Origin: UBA961 sp014191195
Lineage (GTDB): Bacteria; Bacteroidota; Ignavibacteria; Kapaibacteriales; UBA961
Assembly (NCBI GenBank): GCA_964204605.1
Contig: OZ123195.1
Coordinates: forward strand, 992,001 to 1,056,000
Direction of reading: 5' to 3'
DNA length: 64,000 nt
Shown: positions 44,514 through 54,406 of the stretch, piece after piece
How positions within the stretch are numbered: the stretch's first letter is position 1
How the letters are laid out: the number at the start of each line of letters is the position of its first letter
Notes under the pieces: model-generated
Seen by the model: only the letters and a program-made list of their open reading frames with translations
Told to the model about the DNA's origin: nothing
The model's database searches: none
Position numbers and translations under genes: made by a program

Positions 44514-46037
44514 ATGAAGAACAATCATATTATTAGCATCAACTTTTGCAATAAAATTCTCTTTTCTTTAGTAATATATTTACTGATATCATGCAATGGC
44601 TTAACAGGCATCCCACAGTCTAATTTATTGCCAGAAACGCATATTTTTTTAGACTCAATTCATGTTCAGCAGAATAGTCAGGTTTTTTTAAGCTGGCAGG
44701 GAGATGATTCTGATGGATTAATTATTGGCTATATAATTTCATGGAATGGTAAGGAATGGTTTTATACTCAAAAGAATGATTCAATTTTTTCATTAAAAGT
44801 GGAAACTTCAGATACAAACTATACATTTAGGGTATCTGCCATAGACAATTCGCTTAGTATATATCCCAAAGAAGGTGATATTATTGCATTTTCAGATATG
44901 AACAATAATGGAATACATGATGATAACGAACCATTCCCATCTTTGTCATCCTCTGTAGATATTAGCCCAGCAGCATTAAAGGTTCCCATAAAGAATACAG
45001 CGCCTTTAATAGCATGGGGAATAGATACAAACTCAAAATCTGCCATTGCAGTTGCTTTACCTGATACAACATTTACTTTTGCAACCTTTCAATATTTTGT
45101 TTCTGACTTAGATGGAATAGAAACAATTGCCTCGGTAGAATGGTGTTTAAATGACAGCTCGTCTTCTGCTACTTGGCATAAAATTCCTTTAAATAGTAAG
45201 ATGTTTAATATCAAAGAATCTGATGGTTTAACAATAAATGCAGATAATAGAATTTACCTAAGGGCAACTGATATCGGTAAATTAAAAAGCAAAATTTTGC
45301 AGTATCCGTTTGAAGGTAAAGTTTGGTATGTTAAAAAACCCATGGGGCCGATTTTACTAATCAAAGACAGCGGTAGCCCAGATGCTGATGCTTTTTACAC
45401 AAATGCTTTGCAAAATATCTCTGGTGGTAAGTTTTCATCGGGATATGACGTATTAGATATATACTCTAGCAAAACTGTGATTAGTCAGGCAAAAACTCTG
45501 CCTCCATTTATATCGCCAATGTTTATCGAAACATTAAAACTATTTAAAACTATCATATGGTATTCAGACAAAAGTCCTAGTGTAGAATTGGCTCAACAAT
45601 CATTACCTGAATATATGAGGACAAATGGAAAAGTTATTTTTATAACTGAATTTCCTGTGCCTTTATCTGCAGAGTCTAGAATCGCACTAATGGATTTTGC
45701 TCCGATAGATTCCATAAGCCAAAAAGAAGTATCTGATGATCCTTTAGCAATAAGGAATAATACTGAAATTAAACCAATCAAAGTTGGTGCTTGGCAATAC
45801 CCTGTTTTAATCAAAGAAAAAGGGTCTGTTTTAGTTTATAACTTGTTTCCAAAGGTCACGGCTAGTCCATTATATATATTATCCGAAAACCCTAAGTGGT
45901 CTGGCACACCTATATTAGGAATTCTTGGAGAAAATAGACAAATGATCTTCATGCATATGCCATTACATCTTGTCAATAAAAATGGTGGTGCATTGCAATT
46001 TTTAGAAATAGCTTTAACCAAAGAATTTGCACTGTAA
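44514..46037 (+). CDS. Lipoprotein with fibronectin-like domain
   Basis: The 507-residue protein has lipobox LLISC (Cys26). An N-terminal Fn3-like domain follows (VFLSWQGDDSDGLIIGYIIS to YTFRVSAIDN). A calcium-loop-like DMNNNGIHDDNEP stretch is near residue 128. The C-terminal half contains GPILLIKDSGSPDADAFYTN and a long alpha/beta region with no recognised motif. It is probably a surface lipoprotein of unknown role. The ATG at 44514 is chosen because the signal peptide starts there. Confidence 0.65.
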   Translation: MKNNHIISINFCNKILFSLVIYLLISCNGLTGIPQSNLLPETHIFLDSIHVQQNSQVFLSWQGDDSDGLIIGYIISWNGKEWFYTQKNDSIFSLKVETSDTNYTFRVSAIDNSLSIYPKEGDIIAFSDMNNNGIHDDNEPFPSLSSSVDISPAALKVPIKNTAPLIAWGIDTNSKSAIAVALPDTTFTFATFQYFVSDLDGIETIASVEWCLNDSSSSATWHKIPLNSKMFNIKESDGLTINADNRIYLRATDIGKLKSKILQYPFEGKVWYVKKPMGPILLIKDSGSPDADAFYTNALQNISGGKFSSGYDVLDIYSSKTVISQAKTLPPFISPMFIETLKLFKTIIWYSDKSPSVELAQQSLPEYMRTNGKVIFITEFPVPLSAESRIALMDFAPIDSISQKEVSDDPLAIRNNTEIKPIKVGAWQYPVLIKEKGSVLVYNLFPKVTASPLYILSENPKWSGTPILGILGENRQMIFMHMPLHLVNKNGGALQFLEIALTKEFAL

Positions 46038-46038
46038 T

Positions 46039-46707
46039 ATGAGTTCATTACCCATATATTTACTTTCTATTGAAACAACCGGCGAATTATGCGGTATATG
46101 TTTACATGAAGTATCTACAAAAACATTGATGTGCCAATACACTATGTACAAAAAGCATATGCATGATTATATGCTTGCTGAATTAGTACGCAGGATATTA
46201 TTAGATTTTTCATTACAAAGTAAAGATATCCAGTATTTAGCAGTCTCAGAAGGACCAGGTTCCTTTACAGGTATCAGAATTGGAATGTCTTTTGCAAAAG
46301 GTTGGTGTTTTGAAAGTTCTACTACGTTGATTTCTGTTCCAACTTTATCTGCTATTGCAAAAAAAAGTCAAACATATTATCAAGGTGGATGGACGCATAT
46401 TGCAGCAACTCAATACTCTCATAGTGATTTGTGCTATATACAAGTATTTGATTTTAGGACTTTGAATCCAATCGCTTTACCTACATTACTTCCAATAATG
46501 GATGCAAATAATTTGATACATGAAGATACTATAGTTAGTGGTAGTGCAACTCATTTATTGCATAATGGACATAAAGCATTTGATTTTTTACATCAACCCA
46601 ATCAAGTTATGGTTGCAGAGTATGCATTAGATATGATTAAAGCAGGGCTTATCTCAGATGATATGTCTGCTGAGTCAACATATTATTCAGAGTTTCTACC
46701 AAAATAG
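46039..46707 (+). CDS. tsaB: tRNA t6A biosynthesis protein TsaB
   Basis: TsaB forms the TsaBDE complex that makes threonylcarbamoyladenosine at position 37 of ANN-decoding tRNAs. The 222 residues open with the ASKHA strand YLLSIETTGELCGICL. The family block LAVSEGPGSFTGIRIGMSFA follows at about residues 71-90, then KGWCFESSTTLISVPTLSAI. Start at 46039 is 1 bp after the upstream stop. Confidence 0.94.
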   Translation: MSSLPIYLLSIETTGELCGICLHEVSTKTLMCQYTMYKKHMHDYMLAELVRRILLDFSLQSKDIQYLAVSEGPGSFTGIRIGMSFAKGWCFESSTTLISVPTLSAIAKKSQTYYQGGWTHIAATQYSHSDLCYIQVFDFRTLNPIALPTLLPIMDANNLIHEDTIVSGSATHLLHNGHKAFDFLHQPNQVMVAEYALDMIKAGLISDDMSAESTYYSEFLPK

Positions 46708-46722
46708 AATGAGAATATTAAC

Positions 46723-47172
46723 ATGAAACTGTTTATATGGTATATAAAAACGTTTAAAGATTTATCGGTAGATGATCTATATAAAATAGTACAATTAAGG
46801 GAAAAAGTATTTGTTGTAGAACAAGAGTGTGTGTTTTTGGATGCAGATGGTTTAGACGTGCAAGCTGTGCACATATATACAAAAACTGATAATGGGGATA
46901 TATCTGCTTACTTAAGAGTTTTACCACCAGGCATTCCATATTGTGAGCCTTCAATTGGACGAGTTGTGGTAGCAAAAGAATCAAGAGGCCAATATCTCGG
47001 TAAAGAGTTGATGTTACAAGGGATACATTATACAAAAAAGCATTTTCCTGGACATACTATTCGTATTGCCGCACAATTATACTTGGATTCATTTTATTCT
47101 TCATTAGGCTTCAGAGCTATAGAAGCTCCTTTTTTATTAGATGGTATTAACCATCAATATATGTTGTTATAA
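46723..47172 (+). CDS. ElaA-family GNAT N-acetyltransferase
   Basis: The 149-residue protein matches ElaA: LREKVFVVEQECVFLDADGL followed by DVQAVHIY near the N-terminus. The acetyl-CoA-binding region is IGRVVVAKESRGQYLGKELM. The FYSSLGFRAIEAPFLLDGI close is typical. Substrate is unknown. It is placed between tsaB and murE in the same direction. Confidence 0.88.
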   Translation: MKLFIWYIKTFKDLSVDDLYKIVQLREKVFVVEQECVFLDADGLDVQAVHIYTKTDNGDISAYLRVLPPGIPYCEPSIGRVVVAKESRGQYLGKELMLQGIHYTKKHFPGHTIRIAAQLYLDSFYSSLGFRAIEAPFLLDGINHQYMLL

Positions 47173-47187
47173 TATCTCTTATTCACA

Positions 47188-48723
47188 ATGAAACTACTTT
47201 CCACATTATTGGCATCACTTAATGGTTTTTCTGTACAAGGAAATATAGAAATACCTATATCTGCAATAGATTATGATAGCAGAAGTTGTAATGAATACTC
47301 ATTATTTGTAGCTATACCCGGCAGTACAGTTCCTCCAATTGATGGAAATACATTTATAGACCATGCTATTTCGCGTGGTGCAAAAGCAATTATTACCAAT
47401 AGATCAGATCTTCAATTATCTAAAGATATTACTCTTATTTGTGTTCCAGATACCAGAGATGCATTGTCAAGGGTTTCTAATGCATTTTATGATAATCCTT
47501 CGAAGCAATTAAGCATATATGGTATAACAGGTACAAATGGTAAAACAACGTCAACTTTTCTCTTAAAATCTATTCTAGAAGCTTATGGAGAACCAACTGG
47601 ACTTATTGGAACGACTGGTAATTTTATAGGTTCAGAACGCATCGCATCTACCAATACTACTCCAGAATCTCCTCAATTATGTCAATTATTAGCTGCAATG
47701 ATTCGAAGAGGAATAAAAAGCGTAGTAATGGAAGTTAGCTCTCATGCTTTGGAATTAAAAAGAGTAAATGGAATTACCTTTGCTGGTGCATTATTTACAA
47801 ATCTTACTCATGATCATTTAGATTTTCATGGAAGTATGGATAATTATGCTAAGGCAAAGAAAAAACTGTTCGATATGTTACCAAAAGAATCAATTGCAAT
47901 GGTAATGGGTGATTCTCCATATTCTTATATGATGCTCAGTGAAACAAAATCTAAGAGTAAATATATGGTTGGTAGGTCTAGAGCCTTCGATATTATGATT
48001 CAAAATGAAAATCACAATCTTTCAGGTGCTTCATATAATTTACAATTTAAAGGTACTTTACCAGAGTATCATCAAGGTGATGTAGAGATTGTAAGTCCAT
48101 TATTCGGAAAATTTAATGTAGAGAATACTGCTTTATGTGCAGCTTTTGCTAGAGTTCTAGGAATAGATGATTCAACAATTAAATATGCATTGCGATCTTC
48201 TGATGGTGCTCCTGGAAGAATGCAAAGATTACGTTTACCTAACGGAGCTTTAGCACTTGTAGACTATGCCCATTCTCCAGATGCTTTAGAAAAAGCACTT
48301 AGTACCTGTAGAATGGTACTCAATCAAGCAGGTAGAGGCAGACTTACCGTCGTTTTTGGATGTGGCGGAGAAAGAGATGAAACAAAAAGACCAAAAATGG
48401 GTTTTATAGCTGCATCTCTTGCAGATAGAATAATTCTTACAGATGATAATCCTAGAAATGAAAGTTCGGAACGAATTTTGCTTGAGATAAGCAATGGAAT
48501 ATCTCCTGAACTGCTCTCGAAAGTTCAACAGATTCCAGATAGAGCTCAAGCTATTACAGAAGCTGTAAGCTCATCATTGGATAGAGAAATAATTTTGATA
48601 GCAGGAAAAGGACATGAAGAATATCAAATTATTCATAATGATTATCTTCCTTTTAGTGATATCGGAATAATTACCTCTTTAATTTCCACACACTTTCTGC
48701 CACAGGATTTAGGAGAAGATTAA
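47188..48723 (+). CDS. murE: UDP-MurNAc-tripeptide synthetase (meso-DAP-adding)
   Basis: MurE adds the third residue to the peptidoglycan stem peptide. The 511 residues carry the ATP loop GTNGKTT (115-121), TNTTPESPQLCQLLAAM, VMEVSSHALELKRV, and the carbamylated-lysine region (AKAKKKLFDMLP). DNPR at 420-423 marks a meso-diaminopimelate-adding enzyme. It is outside any dcw cluster here. The stop overlaps the rlpA start by 1 bp (TAATG). Confidence 0.96.
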   Translation: MKLLSTLLASLNGFSVQGNIEIPISAIDYDSRSCNEYSLFVAIPGSTVPPIDGNTFIDHAISRGAKAIITNRSDLQLSKDITLICVPDTRDALSRVSNAFYDNPSKQLSIYGITGTNGKTTSTFLLKSILEAYGEPTGLIGTTGNFIGSERIASTNTTPESPQLCQLLAAMIRRGIKSVVMEVSSHALELKRVNGITFAGALFTNLTHDHLDFHGSMDNYAKAKKKLFDMLPKESIAMVMGDSPYSYMMLSETKSKSKYMVGRSRAFDIMIQNENHNLSGASYNLQFKGTLPEYHQGDVEIVSPLFGKFNVENTALCAAFARVLGIDDSTIKYALRSSDGAPGRMQRLRLPNGALALVDYAHSPDALEKALSTCRMVLNQAGRGRLTVVFGCGGERDETKRPKMGFIAASLADRIILTDDNPRNESSERILLEISNGISPELLSKVQQIPDRAQAITEAVSSSLDREIILIAGKGHEEYQIIHNDYLPFSDIGIITSLISTHFLPQDLGED

Positions 48724-49217
48724 TGGCAATATGTACAAAAACATATACTGTTATTATAATTATTATAGTATTAAGTTCTTTACAATCATGCTATAATGTA
48801 CACTTTGTTCAATTAGAACAGAATAGGAATCACTTTGTTTTGACAACAGATAGTAGGCACTCATCTTTTCATCAAGTATTCGATGATGAACAAAGTGATC
48901 TTTCACACGATTCAAGTGAACAATTCCTGATATATGGCAAAGCTTCTTTTTATGGATCAGAATTTAATGGAAGAAAAACTGCCAATGGAGAAATTTATGA
49001 TGAGAATGTTCTTACTGCAGCACATAGAACACTGCCATTTGGAACATTTTTATCGGTAACAAATACGAGAAACAATAGATCTGTGATTGTAAGAATTAAT
49101 GATAGAGGTCCTTTTCATCCTCATCGGATTCTTGATGTATCTAAACTTGCAGCAGAAGAACTTGATATGATCAAATATGGCGTTGCCGAAATTGAAGCAG
49201 AAATTTTAGACAATTAA
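48723..49217 (+). CDS. rlpA: RlpA-like septal lipoprotein (double-psi beta-barrel)
   Basis: The 164-residue protein has lipobox LQSC (Cys23) and a C-terminal double-psi beta-barrel: ASFYGSEFNGRKTANGE, then LTAAHRTLPFGTFLSVTN and VRINDRGPFHPHRILDVS. RlpA binds or cleaves denuded peptidoglycan glycan strands during division. The SPOR domain found in many RlpA proteins is absent. Translation is coupled to murE through TAATG. Confidence 0.92.
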   Translation: MAICTKTYTVIIIIIVLSSLQSCYNVHFVQLEQNRNHFVLTTDSRHSSFHQVFDDEQSDLSHDSSEQFLIYGKASFYGSEFNGRKTANGEIYDENVLTAAHRTLPFGTFLSVTNTRNNRSVIVRINDRGPFHPHRILDVSKLAAEELDMIKYGVAEIEAEILDN

Positions 49218-49230
49218 ATATAGAAAATCT

Positions 49231-51399
49231 ATGATGTATTATCTTTTACTTATTCTTTCATGTTATTCTGTTACTGTTCATGCTCAAGAATATCAAATTC
49301 CATTCATAGTATCCCCCGCTTTCGAAGAATCTAAGCAATTGGGTTATGCACTTTGTGCCCATAGTAATTCCGTATACAAAAAAGAACACAAGTTAGGAGT
49401 TCAAGCCCAAACATTAAGGCCTTATGATAATCTCTCTTATGATGTATTTATGGATTGGCAAAAACCATTTCTTACCCCAGATTCTGTTTTAAATGAATAT
49501 ACATTTAGTGGACATAATACCATTGCTTATACGCTTATCGACAGCTTAGCAAAAGAGATTGTATTAAATGGGGTGTTAATGACAATTGACTCGATTTCGA
49601 ATAATGGAGTTCTACTTTCATATAATTCATTTACACAACCATATGATGGTGAGTGGAAATGTATTCCTGGTAATACACTTAAAACAAAAGACACCAATAT
49701 TATGACAATTTGGTACACCTATAAAGGCAATGGAAGAGATGGACTATTTGTGTTTCCAAAAGGAATGTATGTAGATCAATATCCAGGGACTGGGCCAAAT
49801 TACGTTGAAGAAAAACTAGTTTATACAATGAGTGAACCCGAAGATGCAAGGATTTGGATGCCTTGTAATGATATTCCAAATGATAAAGCCAGATCATCTA
49901 TAACAGTTAGAGTTCCATTTAAACCCAATGATGGAGAAAAAAATATTTCCGTAGCTGCAAATGGTAATCTTATATCAATAAAAGAAGGACCACTATCTTC
50001 AGATATACAGTATAGAGACTTTTACTTTCGCGATACAACATTAATACCAACTTATTTGATGGTTGCAAATGCTTCTATCTTTAAAGTGTACTCTGATTGG
50101 TATGTTTCTGACAATAAAAAAGACAGCATAGAAATAATAAATTATGTTTGGCAAAAAGATTATGATGGTACGAAAACAGATGGATCTGAGTATAATGCAA
50201 CATATTCATTAGGCATGACAGTTGGCATGATGAAGGCATTCACAGATAAACTTGTACCTTATCCTTTTAAACGTTACGGACATACCTCAGTTCAACCATT
50301 TTCTTTTGGTGGAATGGAACATCAAACGCAAACAACAATAAATAGAACATGGCTTGCAGGAAAATCTGGCTATGGAATTGCTCATGAATTGATGCATCAA
50401 TGGACTGGTGATTTAGTTACTTGTGGTACATGGGGAGATATTTGGCTAAATGAAGGTGGTGCAACGTGGGGAGAAGCACTATGGGGTGAGTCTTGGGGTG
50501 GTAGAACAGAGTATATGAATAGAATGCTTGCAAAAAGAAGAGATTATTTAAATATCAATAATAAGAATCAACAACCTCCTATTTATGGTATTTCTATTGA
50601 TATTATATTTAATTATGCTACAACATATGCTAAATCCAGTTGGATATATCATATGCTGAGAACAATGCTTGGTGATAGTTTATATTATTCAACTTTAAAT
50701 AAGTATATGAATGATTATGCTTATGGAAATGCTATTACAGATGATTTCAAATCTACATTTAAGAAATATGCTCCTAATCCAAAAATCCCCTATGATATTT
50801 TCTTTGATCAATGGGTAATGAAACCCGGACATCCCATTTTACAATTTGCTTCCTTAAGAGAATTTAAAGAAAATAATGGTGATACAATTACTCAATATAT
50901 CATTCAACAGAAACAAAGTGCTATAAATATTCCGAATGTGTTTCATCTTCCTTTTACTATTACTTTTTATGGTGAAAATGGTAAAAAATCAACTCAAGAT
51001 ATCATCATGACAGATAGAGTATATGAAGGTTATGTTAAACTACCTTTTAGAGTTACTAAAGCAGTAATAGATGAACAACATGATATTTTAGCTGAAAAAG
51101 ACACAGTCTCTGGCGTTTTTCTGTCTGCAGAATCAGATTATATTCCAACTAATTGTCATGCAATTGTCTACAGCAATGCAATTGAGTCTAGAATTAAAGT
51201 GTTCAGTACAGAATCACGCGATGTAAACATTCATATTTATACTATTCAAGGTAGAAATATTGCATCTATATCAGAATCAATATTAAGTAATGAACAAAAG
51301 GATTTACTATTACCTGATTTACAAGAAGGATCTTATTTTATTAGTATTCAAGGTATGGCAAAGCCCATATTACTAAACTGGCAACATTATAAACAATAA
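49231..51399 (+). CDS. M1-family metallopeptidase with T9SS sorting domain
   Basis: This 722-residue secreted protein has a signal peptide (MMYYLLLILSCYSVTVHA), an M1-like beta-sandwich N-terminal domain, and the zinc site HELMHQ (385-390) plus Glu408 in WLNEGGATW. The GAMEN exopeptidase motif is replaced by FGGMEHQT, so aminopeptidase activity is likely but the N-terminus-binding glutamate is uncertain. The last 85 residues have a T9SS-like sorting tail: VNIHIYTIQGRNI followed by LQEGSYFISIQG. It probably degrades peptides outside the cell. It sits 13 bp after rlpA. Confidence 0.88.
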   Translation: MMYYLLLILSCYSVTVHAQEYQIPFIVSPAFEESKQLGYALCAHSNSVYKKEHKLGVQAQTLRPYDNLSYDVFMDWQKPFLTPDSVLNEYTFSGHNTIAYTLIDSLAKEIVLNGVLMTIDSISNNGVLLSYNSFTQPYDGEWKCIPGNTLKTKDTNIMTIWYTYKGNGRDGLFVFPKGMYVDQYPGTGPNYVEEKLVYTMSEPEDARIWMPCNDIPNDKARSSITVRVPFKPNDGEKNISVAANGNLISIKEGPLSSDIQYRDFYFRDTTLIPTYLMVANASIFKVYSDWYVSDNKKDSIEIINYVWQKDYDGTKTDGSEYNATYSLGMTVGMMKAFTDKLVPYPFKRYGHTSVQPFSFGGMEHQTQTTINRTWLAGKSGYGIAHELMHQWTGDLVTCGTWGDIWLNEGGATWGEALWGESWGGRTEYMNRMLAKRRDYLNINNKNQQPPIYGISIDIIFNYATTYAKSSWIYHMLRTMLGDSLYYSTLNKYMNDYAYGNAITDDFKSTFKKYAPNPKIPYDIFFDQWVMKPGHPILQFASLREFKENNGDTITQYIIQQKQSAINIPNVFHLPFTITFYGENGKKSTQDIIMTDRVYEGYVKLPFRVTKAVIDEQHDILAEKDTVSGVFLSAESDYIPTNCHAIVYSNAIESRIKVFSTESRDVNIHIYTIQGRNIASISESILSNEQKDLLLPDLQEGSYFISIQGMAKPILLNWQHYKQ

Positions 51400-51417
51400 T
51401 ATATATAGCTATATTTC

Positions 51418-53097
51418 ATGCAAAACCAATCAGAACATATCCAAGATACAAATCGTGAAGAATTACGATTTAAAGGTATTCCTACATCCCAAGGTATTGA
51501 ATTTGGTAAGGCAATAGTATTATTTAAAGAAGGTCCATCATCATATCCTATTCATATTTCTGAAGAATCAATCCCTGAAGAATTAGAGAGGTTTTCTGCC
51601 GCTTTAGTAAACGCATCCGAAGAATTGCAGCATATAATAGACATAGCCCAAAAAGAGTCTGCTAAGATTTCACATATCCTTGAAACGTATTTACTTATAC
51701 TGATGGATTCAATTATGCATGATTCCATCCGCACAAGAATAAAAGAAGGATATACAGCAGAAAATGCAGTTATTCATGAATTTGATGTTCAAAAACAATT
51801 TTTTACACTGGCAAAAGACCCAATAATACGAGAAAGGTCTATTGATTTTGATCATGTTACAGAACGTCTTTTGAATGGATTAAGAAATCGAACAATTTCT
51901 CATGCAGTTGCAGAAGGTAGCATAGTGATTGGTTCGTCAATTACTCCAACAGATCTTATGCTATTTCATAAAGCAGGTTGTTTGGGGTTTATCACAGAAA
52001 TTGGTGGTATTGCATCTCATGCATCTATTTTAGCACGTTCTTTAAATATGCCTGCAATAATAGGTTTAAGAGATATTTCCGAAAAAGTGCAAGATGAAGA
52101 TGCTATCATCATAGATGGATTTTCGGGAATACTTATTGTTCATCCAACAGAAGATACTAGATCGTTTTATATTCAAAAGAAAAAAGAAGCTGATGACAAT
52201 AAATTATCTTTAGGATTATTAGCTAATACAGAATGTACTACTTTAGATGGTTATCCAATACATTTAATGGCGAATATTGATTCTATAGAAGATTTACATG
52301 TAGCTATGAAGTATGGGGCCAAGGGCATTGGATTATTAAGAACAGAATATTTAATTATTGCAAGACAACATTTTCCAACAGAACAAGAACAAATAGAATG
52401 GTATAAAGAATTATCTCATATTTCATTTCCTCATCCATTAACAATTAGGGCTTTTGATGTTGGTTCTGATAAATATGCAGAGGGATTAGCTGAAGAAGAT
52501 AATCCTGCCCTGGGATTAAGAGGCATTAGATTTTTATTGCAAAGAAAAGATATCTTTAAAAATCAAATTAGGGCAGTATATATAGCCTCAAAAGAAAAAA
52601 ATATTCGTTTTATGCTACCAATGATTTCTACAATCAATGAATTAAATATATCCTTAGCATTTATTGAAGAATGTAGATTAGAACTAGAACATGAAGGAAT
52701 TCCTCATGATATGGCACTTCCAATCGGCATCATGATTGAAACCCCAGCAAGTGCATTGATTTCAGATTCTTTAGCACCTTTAGTCTCGTTTTTTAGTATT
52801 GGAACCAATGATTTAACTCAATATACTATGGCTGCTGATAGACTTAATGAATATGTGTCAGATATTTATGATCCTTTCAATCCTGCAGTTATTCGTTTGA
52901 TGAAAATGGCAATAGAATCAGCAAAAAAATATGGAATCAATATTGGTATATGTGGTGAATTAGCTGGACACTCTGCTGCAACTGAATTACTAATTGGTTT
53001 AGGTATTCAAGAAATAAGTGTTTCTCCCCCTCTACTTCTAGAGTTAAAAAAGAGAATATTACATATTAATTACAGTGAAGTTTCTCAACTTCATTAA
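51418..53097 (+). CDS. ptsI: PEP-protein phosphotransferase (PTS enzyme I)
   Basis: The 559 residues are a complete enzyme I. The phosphorylated histidine (His201) lies in GGIASHASILARSLNMPA, a variant of GGRTSH. Downstream are the PEP-binding GAKGIGLLRTEYLI, RAFDVGSDKYAEGLAEEDNP, and GIMIETPASAL, with FFSIGTNDLTQYTMAADR near the C-terminus. Enzyme I passes phosphate from PEP to HPr. No HPr or enzyme II gene is in the window. Its stop shares TTAA with the convergent rodA stop. Confidence 0.94.
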   Translation: MQNQSEHIQDTNREELRFKGIPTSQGIEFGKAIVLFKEGPSSYPIHISEESIPEELERFSAALVNASEELQHIIDIAQKESAKISHILETYLLILMDSIMHDSIRTRIKEGYTAENAVIHEFDVQKQFFTLAKDPIIRERSIDFDHVTERLLNGLRNRTISHAVAEGSIVIGSSITPTDLMLFHKAGCLGFITEIGGIASHASILARSLNMPAIIGLRDISEKVQDEDAIIIDGFSGILIVHPTEDTRSFYIQKKKEADDNKLSLGLLANTECTTLDGYPIHLMANIDSIEDLHVAMKYGAKGIGLLRTEYLIIARQHFPTEQEQIEWYKELSHISFPHPLTIRAFDVGSDKYAEGLAEEDNPALGLRGIRFLLQRKDIFKNQIRAVYIASKEKNIRFMLPMISTINELNISLAFIEECRLELEHEGIPHDMALPIGIMIETPASALISDSLAPLVSFFSIGTNDLTQYTMAADRLNEYVSDIYDPFNPAVIRLMKMAIESAKKYGINIGICGELAGHSAATELLIGLGIQEISVSPPLLLELKKRILHINYSEVSQLH

Positions 53098-54374
53098 TAT
53101 CCTGTTTTCTTTATTCTTCTTCTGTTTCGATATACATTAAGAACTAACCCAACTAAAGCCATATTCATAACCAATGCAGAGCCACCTGCACTTAAAAAGG
53201 GCAATGGTATTCCCATTACTGGAAACAATCCAATAGCCATCCCTATGTTAACCATAGAATGGTAAAATAAAAGAAGTCCCACACCTGCACTTAAAACTGA
53301 ACCAAATACATTACCTGCTTGCCTAGCAATAGTGATACATTGAAATATCAATAATCCTAATAAACCAATGACAGACAAACCACCTACAAAACCGAATTCC
53401 TCTGTAGGAACACAGAAAATGAAATCTGTCCATTGTTTAGGAATATATCGTAATTGCGTTTGTGTTCCTTGTAAAAAACCCTTACCTGTAACTCCCCCAC
53501 TACCTACTGCCATTATCGATTGAATGACATGGTAGCCTTTTCCTCGTGGATCATTATCTGGATTAAGAAATGTTTGTATACGACTTTTTTGATGAGGTTT
53601 TAAAACACTATACACATAATTAGATGAAAAGCCCACAAAAACAAATACTGATGCAGACAATATAATCATCAATAAGCCTCTTTTAAAAAGTAAACTTATT
53701 GCTGTTAATAATCCTGCTACACCAAAAAACCAATCTTTACCGATAAATCCAGCAATAGCAACAAAAGGAGCTCCAGTTATCAAAAAAAGAAAAAATAAGT
53801 CTGCTCCAGCCCAAAAAAATATACCTAACATCATTGTAGCATATACAGATGCGCTTCCAAAGTCTGGTTCCATCATAATTAATGCTATCGGAATTGCAAA
53901 AAGTAAAAATATGATTGATAAATCTCGAATATTTCGAACATCAGCTCCTTTGGAAGACATATATTTGGCTACTGCAAGTAATGTTGCGAATTTTCCTAAT
54001 TCAGAAGGCTGAAATGTAATTGGACCCAAAGAAAGCCAACTTTTTGAACCATACACAGTTTTACCTATTACAATTACAGCTATTAACAAAAGTATTGCTG
54101 ATAAATAGAATAAATACGATAATCGATACAGCCATTTTTCAGGTAATAACATTACACCAACTAAAACAATAATACCAATTAACCCGAAAATTGCTTGTTT
54201 GGTAAAATATTCACTCATCCCTGCATCATAAGTAGCACTATAAATTGATATTAATCCAAGAGACAGAAGTAATGCTGTAACAAGAATTACTGCCCAATCC
54301 ATAACTGCATTAGCATTAAAGGGTTGTGCGGGCGCAAACTCTTCTGATGAACTTTCTTCATAATATGAATTCAT
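53094..54374 (-). CDS. rodA: Rod-shape-determining protein RodA (SEDS glycosyltransferase)
   Basis: RodA polymerises peptidoglycan glycan strands in cell elongation. The 426 residues have about ten membrane helices. SEDS motifs are present: WLSLGPITFQPSELGKFATL, LIMMEPDFGSASVY, KGYHVIQSIMAVGSGGVTGK, FCVPTEEFGFVGG, and GIPLPFLSAGGSALV. The absence of an FtsW C-terminal tail and the WLSLGP sequence favour RodA over FtsW. It lies 32 bp after the CobC-type gene on the same strand. Confidence 0.93.
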   Translation of the reverse strand: MNSYYEESSSEEFAPAQPFNANAVMDWAVILVTALLLSLGLISIYSATYDAGMSEYFTKQAIFGLIGIIVLVGVMLLPEKWLYRLSYLFYLSAILLLIAVIVIGKTVYGSKSWLSLGPITFQPSELGKFATLLAVAKYMSSKGADVRNIRDLSIIFLLFAIPIALIMMEPDFGSASVYATMMLGIFFWAGADLFFLFLITGAPFVAIAGFIGKDWFFGVAGLLTAISLLFKRGLLMIILSASVFVFVGFSSNYVYSVLKPHQKSRIQTFLNPDNDPRGKGYHVIQSIMAVGSGGVTGKGFLQGTQTQLRYIPKQWTDFIFCVPTEEFGFVGGLSVIGLLGLLIFQCITIARQAGNVFGSVLSAGVGLLLFYHSMVNIGMAIGLFPVMGIPLPFLSAGGSALVMNMALVGLVLNVYRNRRRIKKTGY

Positions 54375-54406
54375 TATCTATCTCACTTCTACATATTGCA
54401 AGGTAT

